This document shows, in pieces, positions 36,118-46,035 of a DNA stretch of 64,000 nt. Position 1 is the stretch's first letter, and each line of letters starts with the position of its first letter. The notes under the pieces were generated by a model. That model did not search any database. It saw nothing but the letters and a program-made list of their open reading frames with translations, and was not told the origin of the DNA. Both the position numbers and the translations under genes were made by a program. The DNA lies in contig CP137675.1 in NCBI GenBank assembly GCA_037976565.1, positions 9,690,534-9,754,533 of the forward strand, in the 5' to 3' direction. This DNA is from Mesocentrotus franciscanus. Its lineage: Eukaryota; Echinodermata; Echinoidea; Camarodonta; Strongylocentrotidae.

Positions 36118-36557
36118 CTGAACTCGTGATTCGCTGAGGTCCAATCGAAGGGCCAGTTCTTCTCTCATGAAAACGTCTGGATACTGGGTCATGTCGAACG
36201 CTCTCTCCAACTGATGCAGCTGGAACGTGGTGAAGGTGGTCCTAGACCGCCGGAGTTTCCTGGAGGAGCCGTCACCAAAACCATCATCCGCTGCGTTGAC
36301 CTCATCGGCTAACATCGTCGTTCGGTCGACGTCGACCGCGTTGGCGAATTCGGAGTCGAGGGATGATGATGATGATGATAATGAGTGCGTGGATGATGTC
36401 GGTGAAATGAGTGCTGGGTTGATGTGAGGGATGTTTGATGGCGGAAGGATGCGTGACGTAGGTGGGGACATTGCTAGGGGTGGTGGGATGCAGCGCGGTC
36501 GTCTGGATGTTGATGATGATGCTTTTATTGATGTCTTGGTATCCTTATCTCTATCAC
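36118..36557 (-). CDS. hbn: hbn exon 2: linker and homeodomain residues 1-46
   Basis: The acceptor is TGTCTACAG|GTGATAGAG, phase 1, which matches exon 1. The donor is GTTCAG|GTAAAA after homeodomain Q46, which matches exon 3. The 146 full codons encode a Ser/Pro-rich linker with a short Ser run, an acidic patch, then the homeodomain from [20 protein letters not shown] to DLSESRVQ (homeodomain residues 197-256 of the predicted protein once exon 3 is joined). [19 protein letters not shown] with TQYPDVF is the homeobrain signature. Arx and Alx have THYPDV and a different residue pattern around positions 10-15, and Uncx has TNFTGWQ. The protein should be a nuclear regulator of anterior or apical neural territory, as hbn genes are elsewhere. 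Confidence 0.95.
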
Positions 36558-37610
36558 CTGTAGACAGATAAAGCCATTTTGAATTTGAAGTTTATTTGTT
36601 CCACATTTTCATAAAAACAATTCCGATTTATAACTGCATAGTAACCCCCCAAAACGGGTATACAACTTTAATGAAGTATATATGTACAGTTAATAGCATA
36701 GTGTTTCGAGAGAAGTTTATACGACAGGCAATATACATTTTTTTTTAAGTGTGACGAGTCTAAATAAAAATCAAAGCTTGTACAAGATCAGGCTCCTGTG
36801 AATAGTATTGTAAAGTCTGATTAATATTCAGTAAGAGGCGAAACGGTAAAGTAGTACGAAATTTAAGAAAACGTGAAAGGAGATCAAACCTCGGATTAAG
36901 GAAAGAAAAGGAGAATTGGAAGGAGAATTCTTTTTAGTTTTCATTTGAAATAAAACCAAGATGTTTGACTTTGACACCTATCTCCAATTCATCGCTTTTA
37001 TGATGTGAAAATGCTTTTCTTTTCCATCGGCTGGTTTCTATATCTATGTAATTAGGTCTTATTTGATTGAAAACTCAAAAAGTCAAAAGATTGAAAAATC
37101 AATAGTCAACAAATACTCTTGTAACAATCTACCAACTATATATCTCCTATTGATTTTATTATGGTTTAATTTTTTATGTTTCATTATTATTTTCCTGGGC
37201 CTCCTATGGCTAAGCTGATGAGGTGTTCTTATATTGGACGATAATATCAATTCCCTATAAAATAAAAAGTAGGCATGATGAGGTGAACAAAACATGCAAA
37301 AAACGGAGCATAGATTACAACGCGCATACTCGTTCACAAGCACTTGTGATGTAAATAATTATATTACCACCTTGGTATGCAATGTGGCTGGGTTGAAATC
37401 ATGATGAATTTATTAATTTGTTGAAGCAATCAAGTATCAGGGCAATTTATCACACATAAAATCAATCTAACTACACTTATGCATTAGCTCAAATTGGGAA
37501 AAGACCGTATGTTTGTTTATAGCGTGCTGGTAAATGGTGATATACTATCTGAATGATTATTCTGATAGATAAACAACTTTAAAAGTACACTGGAGAATAG
37601 TTTTGTTCAT

Positions 37611-37648
37611 TGACGTATTTCATATTGACGTATTTCATATTGACGTAG
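37611..37648 (+). promoter_or_regulatory. Triple TGACGTA repeat (CRE/ATF-like)
   Basis: TGACGTA occurs at 37611, 37626 and 37641 within a 15 bp tandem repeat (ATTGACGTATTTCAT). TGACGTA is close to the ATF/CREB consensus. The regular spacing could be regulatory or only a short tandem duplication. Confidence 0.25.
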
Positions 37649-37678
37649 GTTACAATTAGCCGCGATAAAAAATATTTA

Positions 37679-37901
37679 CGCACAAACCGTTTCGCAGTAA
37701 TTACACAGAGCAAAATATACACAAGGACAGCGCAGTATAAGGGTGATCAGCTACCTGTACTCTTTGCTTAAATAAAGAGTACAGGTAGCTGATAGTTCTG
37801 TTTTTTGCTTAAATAAAGAGTACAGGTAGCTGATCACCCTTATACTGCGCTGTCCTTGTGTATATTTTGCTCTGTGTAATTACTGCGAAACGGTTTGTGC
37901 G
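37679..37901. repeat. Palindrome P1, 87 bp arms
   Basis: The left arm 37679-37765 is the reverse complement of 37815-37901, with a 49 bp loop. The loop itself contains a further inverted and direct copy of AAAGAGTACAGGTAGCTGAT, so this block occurs three times. Confidence 0.9.
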
Positions 37902-38019
37902 CCCCCTGGATCCGCCACTGATCTTTTGAAAGGTCAGGCTTGCATTGTTGCCATGAGATATATCTCATGGCAACAATGCAAGCCTGACCTTTCAAAAGAT
38001 CAGTGGCGGATCCAGGGGG
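37902..38019. repeat. Palindrome P2, 118 bp, perfect and spacerless
   Basis: 59 bp arms meet at 37960/37961 (GAGATATATCTC at the centre) with no mismatch and no spacer. The outer 19 bp of the right arm is the start of the hAT MITE (CAGTGGCGGATCC). The left arm is an inverted copy of that MITE end, its 8 bp target duplication and its flank. The palindrome thus formed after the MITE inserted, or is an assembly artefact. Confidence 0.9.
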
Positions 38020-38267
38020 GGGGGCCGGGGGCCCGGGTCCCCTCCCCTAGAAAAAAAACAGGTAAAAACACCCTTTTTTGAAAAAAAGAAGTTGGGCCCC
38101 CCCTGGCGCCCAAGGGGTGGCGGTGGAAAAAATAACCCTTCTTTTTTTGCTCACTACCCCCCACTGAGCGAAAAATCGACCAGCACGATTTTCAAATTTT
38201 CGCACGAAGTGGGCCCCTTTTTAGGCCCCCTCCCTTGCCGCCGGCTGGATCCGCCCCTGCAAAAGAT
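37993..38267. mobile_element. hAT-type MITE with 8 bp target duplication
   Basis: The element at 38001-38259 starts CAGTGGCGGATCC and ends GGATCCGCCCCTG, flanked by perfect 8 bp repeats CAAAAGAT (37993-38000 and 38260-38267). It is the same family as 10126-10484, in the opposite orientation and shorter, with one internal module. It lies in hbn intron 1. Confidence 0.9.
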
Positions 38268-38381
38268 CATGAGGATTTTGTAAAAGTTTATAAGTCAAAT
38301 CAAATCTTCCGTTTATTTATCCAAGGATATTTGTTACGGCCATTTTTTTTTAAAGGTAAAGAAAGAAGAAGAAAAACTTAC

Positions 38382-38667
38382 CCTTTGATTCAAAGTCGTA
38401 GACATCAAGCCCATAAGGTCTTCTGCAGCTGATTTCATCCTGATCACTATTTTCTCCACGGTGTCCCAGGCGGACCGGTGAGCGGTCTCGGGCTATCTCT
38501 TCCCGATGGGATTTCTCAAGATCAGGGGCTTTTCGTCCGAGAAGAAAGTCAATGGAGTAGTTACTTGGACCGTGGCACGAAGTGGTCGGTAAGATGGTCT
38601 GCGGGACTCTCACCGATAAACCCACCGGGACTCTAGGCTGGGTAGGAGGAACAACGACCGCCGTCAT
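38382..38667 (-). CDS. hbn: hbn exon 1: N-terminus with eh1/octapeptide-like motif
   Basis: This first coding exon gives 95 codons plus one base, ending at AAAGG|GTAAGT (phase 1) and joining exon 2 in frame. The start chosen is the ATG at 38667 (context CCAAAATGA, A at -3), giving MTAVVVPPTQPRVPVGLSV. A TTG six codons upstream keeps the frame open but is not a likely start. Residues 37-44, YSIDFLLG, match the eh1/octapeptide (x-S-I-D-x-L-L-G) used by PRD-class factors to bind Groucho-type co-repressors. The rest is Pro/Arg rich and poorly conserved in the family. Exon order, strand and phases fit the hbn homeodomain exons downstream. Confidence 0.9.
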
Positions 38668-39420
38668 TTTGGTGGGTAACTCCAACGAAGGAATGAAAAT
38701 TGGTCTATCCGTGTTTACTTCGATTGAATTCGAAATGAACGGAACAAGTCAAGTTTAGAAACTTTAATCGAGTCAAGACGATGGGAACATGTTATTTTAT
38801 CTCAAGACCTCAAGCTAAACGAACTTAAAGCGAGTTGCTGATGAAGATAAACGCCTTAGAAGCAAGCGGGAATAAATTGTTCAATAGTGAAATTCAAAGT
38901 CAATCCTAAACTTGGTAGTTGTTGTCGGCAGGACTAGCGAACCCTGAAATGAAACAAAACATTACCAGTAGCTCTTCTTGTGGGGGTTGTAGGCCTACCA
39001 TCTCATTCACTTCCTACTCTCACTATACCGTATGTTCAGGCCAAAAAGATACTTGAAAAAGAAAAGTTGTCAAACTTGCGGGCATGTGCCAATCAAACGG
39101 CGCAGCGCCGAATGTGGGGGACGGGCACCCATTCAGCAAATAGACTACTATTGTGCGTCCGACAATAGTAGATTAGTAGATCTGAATAGACCGTTATCAA
39201 TAGTCCATACGCTGAGTGGCAGCTTGGTCCGATTTCACGACTTGTCTGAGGCTGATTTGGTCTTGTTTGGATGATAATAAGAGAGGTGGAAGCACTTTCG
39301 AGCTGGTTCGATGACTGGAAGAATAGAAGAGGAGGGGGAATAAAGTAAAGTGTTGGTTTATATAATAGGCTTTAGACTGAGTCAAGTTGATGGTGTCGCC
39401 AGAACAGTGTGGCAGGCCGA
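38668..39420 (-). promoter_or_regulatory. hbn 5' flank with candidate TATA box
   Basis: On the minus strand TATATAAA lies at 39364-39357, followed about 30 bp later by pyrimidine-rich sequence suitable for initiation. Between this and the ATG is a strong acceptor-like TTTCATTTCAG|GG with the exon side starting at 38943, so a 5'UTR intron is possible. Both are inferred from motifs only. Confidence 0.35.
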
Positions 39421-42029
39421 CACCCCCCGTCAATAGCCCACTTAGCTACCATTGAAAAACGTAGCGAGCGCTAATGACGTATCATCATTATCTCTCTTTG
39501 TTCGATTGATTACCTTAATGAAAACATTGTGAGGGCGTTTTATGCATTAACAAGTCGATTGAAAATAAAAGTGGGATCATACAGAGAAGGAAAGAAGGGT
39601 GACTGGAAAATTAGGAGAGGGATGGAGACGAATGGGAGGGGACCGGATCCGAAGTTCATTAACCCCGCACAAACTCATCCATGGCAATGGAGGAGAGTTT
39701 AAAGTCTATTAGTGATTGGTGCTAGCAGTAGCATCCCAATTTAGGAGGCTTATAATTTGTGGTATTCTTTACTGCGTAGTGCAATCATAATTGACAGGGT
39801 TGATTAAGTGATGCCTCTGATCCTAATTTAAATCCGATTGCTGATGGTTGATGGGATAGGAAACAAGAGAGGCTTGATTATTGGAAAGGCCGGGGAATAT
39901 GGTCCAAGAATCGTCTGAATTTTTGTCTTCCATTCTTTTCTTCCTTATTTTTCATTTCATTTTTCATTTTTTTGGCAATGATAAATATTAGGATTATTTA
40001 ACGATGGTATACAAAATATTGCGTATTGCATTATGAAAATGTGCTATTGATTGCTTGAGTCATCGCCCTAGCTTTTTGAAATATCTCGTCAATGTATCCA
40101 TAATAAATGATTGGAATCGGATCAACAGCCTCCTCTTATACAATCCCCCACCCTCCGTATGTAAATTTTAAATCTCATTTTGCGATTACGTGATGGCATT
40201 CTTAAGCATTATTTTTCAGTTTCGCTGTCCTGTCATTATTTTGATACCAAAATCGACTGAATTTTTCTATATGCCTTTCCTTTATTACTTCTTTTTTTAA
40301 TTATTAGTTGATTAAGATTTGTGTCCCATTTCATTAAATTTACATACTCTGGTCATATATTCTTGCTTTGGAACTGCAGACAAAGGTCTCCTCATTCACA
40401 TCATTTCAATTTTTAGTTTTTAAGAAACATGTAAAAGAAATGACCGGCATGTTCAACTCGAAATTACCCTCATTGATATTTAGATCATTGTCATCATTGT
40501 CATGCTCTTCTAACAAAACATATCGAAAATGGTTGTGCGTTTTCATTTTACGTTATTTTGATATTTCTGTATCAAGCAAACAAACAAACAAACACATGCA
40601 TATATACACGACCATTGAAGAGTTGAAAATACTTAATTTACAAAACAATCGGAAAAAGTACAATATTCAATCAGCATAAATATCATAGCCAATACAGAAA
40701 TTAATCACAAATATCTGAATAATTTTCTAAGTGGATTTGAGTATAGCATTTTATTTCACTTTTTCCCTGATGAACTACATGGCCTAAACTTTATTACAAA
40801 ATAAAGAGATTCACATTCACTTGACTCTCAATCCGAGAGTTGAGGGTTCAATGCCAGCCAGGCACTAATGCCCTGTGGCAAGACATTAATCCACAGGTTG
40901 TGGGCATAATCATGATAATGAACCACAATCTTATATTTTTATTTTTAAGACTGCTTTCATAGATGGTTTCTCAAGGATCGAATCCGCAGTTTGTAACCCC
41001 GCTTGTTCGTTATTCTCAGCCTCCAAATGAAGAAGATACACTTGACCATTATTTTCTATCGTTACAAAATAACAAAGATTATTTATTTTAAGACTTGAAG
41101 AATCACGACCCACAACGTCTGCTCTTCTCTTGAAAACTGTACGGCTTCTATAAAGTTTTCTTTTATGTAAGGTTTTATAAATCACGTGTAGTGCTTCTTA
41201 ATTAGTGGACGATTGAGAGAGAAAGATGGGGCAGATGAGAGTTAATCTGAGAACCATTTAGGGAGGGACTCATCGCGCGGCGGATGCAGAGGAGAAACAA
41301 AGCCTTACAGACAAATCTAAATCTGGAATCATCGCATTACTCCTAATCAAAAGGCCTTAATTTGTATGAGTGGATCGGGTATAGACTTGGGAGGTTAGGC
41401 TGTTCTCCCGTTTTTTGTTGGAACGAAGTGCCCTTTTCTGTCTAAGTCCATCTTAAGTCAGCCCCCTCCCGTGCTGACGACTTCAAGTACCCACGCTCCC
41501 GTTGTGTTGTTCTCCCAGCATGAAAATCGTTGGGGCACCCCGTCGGTGCTGGTGCCGGTCCGTCTCGCGTTGATCGTTCATCATTCAGATGATACTGCAC
41601 ACCCACCTGCGAGTGTTTTACAAAACTGTTCTTGCAGATCGTTAAGGAGTCGGGGAGGGAGGGGGGACAAATTAACCCCTCTTGACTTTCTAAGCTTGCT
41701 CATTTGGTTACAGCTTTATCTTTCCGTTCCATTGCATTCTTCTCGAAGGTTATTTTTTGGGGGAACACAAAGAAAACTTGAGCCCTAATTTTGTCCTACT
41801 GTTACTGCGTTTGTGGAAGTTGTTGATTAACAATAAGCATTTCTGAAGAGAAAAAATCCATATTTTGAGACAAATTGCTTACAATTAAAGATGAAGGAAC
41901 AACTCCATAAATATATGTGTATTTAATCTTTAATTGTTAATATCTGAATCAATACAAAGGTTTTATTTATTATCTCATCACGGCAATGTGTTGACGGATC
42001 GTTAAAATATATATAAATATATGAGTGCG
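39421..42029. other. Upstream of hbn, no gene seen
   Basis: Mostly unique sequence. A SINE fragment lies at 40826-40915. A locally GC-richer stretch at 41440-41700 has a 105-codon ORF with no recognisable domain; it might be a regulatory or promoter region. No homeobox exon (for example otp) was found here. Confidence 0.5.
40826..40915 (+). repeat. SINE fragment
   Basis: GAGGGTTCAATGCC (B-box-like) followed by GGCACTAATGCC and GGCAAGACATTAAT matches the head-tail junction of the tRNA-derived SINEs at 29.8 and 58.6 kb. The 5' head is degenerate. Confidence 0.65.
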
Positions 42030-42254
42030 CTTGATTATGTCAACTTACATGTATGATCCCTCCTTTCTTGGTAATGTAATCGATCCTACTGATACTATAC
42101 CTGTTGAACCCTTAACTAATAATGAATGTGAATATATTGATGATTTAGACCCAGATGATAATTTGTATACATTTTGATAGTCCTTCCAAATAATGGCTAT
42201 GTGATGAATTTAATAATGACAAAAATATAACTGAAAGAAAAACCTCTGTTTTAG

Positions 42255-43106
42255 TATGCTTCACCTTAATTCAAGAAGTTTGTACAGAAATTTGATGCTA
42301 TCAAGTCTTTTATCTCTCAGCTTGATTTTAAATTTTCTATTTATGGTTTCAGTGAGACATGGATGCATGATAAAACGCCATTATTATTCAATTTAGAGGA
42401 ATATTGTTTTTATCATAATGATAGACATGACAGAAGAGGTGGCGGTGTTGCCTTACTCATTCACAATTAATTTAATGTTAAGAACAGAACAGATAAATGT
42501 TTATCAAATGATCTTTGTGAGTCTTTATTTATAGAAATTGAATTGTGTAATAAAAAGAATATTGTTGGTGTTATCTATAGAGACCCTCATATATCTATTC
42601 AGAATTTCAATGATAGTATTGATGAATATCTTGAAAAATTATCTTGCGAAAATAAGAATATTTATATTATGGGCGATTTCAACATAAATTTTCTTAACGT
42701 TATTTCCAATAATTGTATCAATAATTTTTTGAAAATTTTATACGATAACTCATTCCGTCCCTTAATAGACAAGCCCACACGAATTACCACAAAATCTGCA
42801 ACTCTTATCGACAATATCCTAACTAATGTACACGATTCTCCAATTCAGTCTGGGATATTCTACAGTGATATTACAGATCATCTGCCCATATTTCAAATAA
42901 CTAACTTATACTGTGAACAATCAACCCCACAAATACCCTCTCCTATCATACATAAGACCGATTTATCATCTATTAATTCTATGAAGAATGATCTATCCAG
43001 TATTGTGTGGGATGAAGTCTTAGCGTGTGAGGATATTGATAATGCTTATAGTAAATTCATCCACTGTTTTAAGAATGCATATGAAAATAATTGTATATCA
43101 AAATGA
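42255..43106 (+). pseudogene. LINE endonuclease domain, disrupted
   Basis: APE-type endonuclease motifs in order: LNSRSL, FSETWM, DRRGGGVALLIHN, then a stop (about 42468), then GVIYRDPH, YIMGDFNINF, ATLIDNILTN and DITDHLPIF. In intact elements this domain nicks the target DNA to prime reverse transcription. Catalytic-type residues (E of SETW, D and N of GDFN, D and H of DH) remain visible. The internal stop splits it. Confidence 0.9.
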
Positions 43107-43559
43107 GAAGAATGAATAAAAAATATCAAGTATACGTAAACCATGGATAACAGATTCCTTATTGAAAGGTATACATAACAAAGATAGGATGTATAAAAGA
43201 TTTTGTAAAAACAGAAATCAATCAACAGAAAGAATATTTAAAACTTATCGAAATAAATTAAATTCTATTTTGAAAAGGGCTAAAAAACAATATTTTTGCA
43301 ACTTGTTGCAGAAACACAGAAGTAATCTTTCTAAATTATGGAAGATTATTAACGATGTACTTGGCAAAAATAAAAAACAAGATATTACTAGTTACTTCAT
43401 GAAAGATGATATTAAAATAACTGACAACCAAATCATAGTTGAGGAATTTAATTCATTTTCCAACATTTCTACTAAGATTTAAATCTAATATTGCTAAAAC
43501 TTCTACTGATCATTTTCTTCTTCTCTTTCAAACCATTGCCATAACTCCATACTTTCGAG

Positions 43560-44935
43560 CGCTACAAATGAAACTGATTTTATTCAAGTCGTTAAACAGC
43601 TAAAATCAAGTAAAGTGCGGGATTTGATGGTATTAGCCAGTCAGTGATCAAACAAGTTATACATTTTTACCGCTAAGCCTCTTGAACATATAATAAATCT
43701 TTCATTTTCTTCTAGTAAATTCCCAAAGCTATGAAAATTGGTAAGATTATTCCGGTATTTAAAAAAAGGAGATCCTCATATATTTACAAATTACAGACCA
43801 TTAACATTACTCCCTGTTTTTCTAAAGTCTTAGAAAAGTTGATGTACAACAGACTTATAAGTCATATTGATAAAAATAATCTTTTGAATAATTCTCAATA
43901 TGGATTTAGATCAAATTCCTTTTGTGATCTTGCACTTATTGACCTTCATGATCATGTCCTTAATAATTTTAATAATAACTTACACTCACTTGGTATATTT
44001 CTCGTTTTGAGTAAGGCGTTTGACGTAATTATTCACAATATTTTACTTTTTAAGTTAGCTGATTTTGGTATACGTGGTATTGCATTTAATTGCTTTAAGG
44101 ATTATTTATCTGACCGTTCTCATTATACTGTTTATAATAATGTTATTTCTCATCATGAGACAGTCCGGTGTGGAGTCTCCCTGGGCTCATCACTGGGCCC
44201 GCTACTTTTTTTATTTATATAAATGATTTATGTAATGTTTCTTTATTTTTCCATTTTGTCCTCTTCGCAGACGACACTAATTTTATAGTTGCTTGTCATA
44301 ATGAATTTGATATTCTTGTAAATAAGACAAATGAGGAATTAATTAAGATTATAAATTGGTTTCATGCTAATGAATTGGTGATAAATTATAATAAAATCTA
44401 ATGTTATGTATTTTTGTAAAGAATATATAAAACATGATATTTCCGATGTAACATTATTTATGAATGAAATCCCTTTAAGTTGTTCCCAAACAATCAAATT
44501 TCTTGGAGTACCCTTATAGACGACGAACTATCTCTCAACAGCCATCGTTCCACTAAAACTAGCAAGATCTCAAAAACTGTAGGAATTCTTTGTAAACTTC
44601 GTGATTTTTCGCCACAAAAGGAAATGTATATGCTTTATAATTTTTCTATCCTTACCTTATCTTCAATATTGTAATATTATTTGGGCTAATGTTGGAACAA
44701 CAAATTTGGAACCGTTACACAAATTACAAAAGAAAATTTTGAGAATATGCACAAATTCTTCCTTTAGATCACATTCGCGACCATTATTCTTCCGTTTAAA
44801 AACCCTAAATATATATGATATACATAGATTTCAAATAGCATTAGTAATGTTTCGTACAATTCATAATATTACTCCTTGCAATGTTTCCCAAATGTTCGCC
44901 ATAAATAGATCGGTCCATTATCACAATAAGTAATA
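43560..44935 (+). pseudogene. LINE reverse transcriptase and C-terminal region, disrupted
   Basis: Reverse transcriptase motifs: a damaged GFDGI-type block near 43620, KIGKIIPVFKK, PCFSKVLEKLMYNRL, NNSQYGFRSN, LVLSKAFDVIIHNILL, CGVSLGSSLGPLLF, YINDL and the catalytic FADDT (near 44268). It is split by a frameshift near 44215 and others near 44400, 44500 and 44660. The C-terminal part (YCNIIWANVGTTNLEPLHKL) is typical of CR1/L2-like elements. It is derived from a retrotransposon, not a host gene. Confidence 0.92.
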
Positions 44936-45524
44936 CATTTCATTATCCCAAAGTTCAAACACAGATTTTATTTAACTCATTAAGACACAGTGGTCCACGC
45001 GTGTGGAAAAATCTTTCAGAGTTCAAGAAGTATAACTTCATTTCAAAGCAAAGTTGAAAAGGGTATATATTGATGATTATTCAAATTAATTTTGTTTCCA
45101 TTACATTTACAATTACCACTACCCCCCCCCCACCCTTCCTGTATGATTGCTGGTGTTTGTTGGTGTAGCGTGTTACTAGGATTACCTAGTTAATCTGTAT
45201 AATTTTGTATTTTGTTATTGCTATTATTTATACCATGTATTTTTCCCTTTACTGGGAACTACTCTGTAAAAGTTTTTATAAACTTTTTTGTAGTTTCCGT
45301 TTGTTTTCTCTTACTATGTGTATTTGCCATTTTGTATATATTATAATATTGCTTTTATGCATGAGAAAAATGAATAACATTGAACTGAACTGGATATTTC
45401 CATATACAAAATATATGTCAGTTTGAAACTACATATAACAAAATAATACACCAAGTACAACGCAAAACCCAAATTTCAGCAAAAGAACAATAAAATAAAA
45501 ACAAAAACAAGTCTTGTAACAGTA

Positions 45525-46035
45525 CGATACCCCGTAGGATGCGAACGTTGATATGTTTGCTTTGGCATGTGCGGATTAGCTAAAGTTAAATCCAATGACT
45601 GGGGTAATAGTAAATATGATATAAGCGATTAAAAAGGTAGTAAGTGCTATACAAATGTAACTATTCTTATTATTATCATTATTATTATTATGATTATTAC
45701 AATTGTTGTTATTATTACTATAATAATTGTATTATTATTAATTATAAATAAATATTTATTATTATCATCATTAGTATTATGATATTTGTTATTATAATTA
45801 TTATTTGTATTGTTATTGATGTAATTATTATTGTTATTATAATTATTATTATCATTATTATTATTATGATTATTACAATTGTTGTTATTATTACTATAAT
45901 AATTGTATTATTATTAATTATAAATAAATATTTATTATTATCATCATTAGTATTATGATATTTGTTATTATAATTATTATTTGTATTGTTATTGATGTAA
46001 TTATTATTGTTATTATAATTATCATTTTAGTAACT
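45525..46035 (+). repeat. SINE 3' tail with expanded ATT repeat
   Basis: CCCGTAGGATGCGAACG to GTGCTATACAAATGTAA matches the 3' part of the tRNA-derived SINE at 29.75 kb and is followed by ATT repeats. A block of about 180 bp of this AT sequence (GATTATTACAATTGTTG etc.) is duplicated in tandem (about 45667-45848 and 45849-46030). Confidence 0.75.

Larger units (their letters stand above)
36558..38381 (-). other. hbn intron 1
   Basis: A phase 1 intron of about 1.8 kb. It holds three TGACGTA words at 15 bp spacing (37611-37648), nested palindromes (37679-38019) and a hAT-type MITE (38001-38259). No extra exon is seen. Confidence 0.85.
42030..45395 (+). mobile_element. Decayed non-LTR retrotransposon (CR1/L2-like LINE)
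   Basis: Order in the plus direction: a short acidic leader (MSTYMYDPSFLGNV near 42038), an APE-type endonuclease, a basic linker (43162-43482), reverse transcriptase, and the C-terminal region usual in CR1/L2/Daphne-like elements (LHKLQKKILRIC; HSGPRVWKNLSEFK near 45000). The frame is broken repeatedly by stops and shifts, so it is inactive. The 3' end is near 45395 (AACATTGAACTGAACTGG), with no long poly-A, as in CR1-like elements. No clear target duplication is seen. Confidence 0.9.

Noticed and set aside
36227..36427. 66-codon plus-strand ORF with an Asp run
   Set aside because: Antisense of hbn exon 2 (its Ser run).
41471..41788. 105-codon plus-strand ORF in GC-richer sequence upstream of hbn
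   Set aside because: No domain, no splice support, no homology I recognise; kept only as a remark on the region.
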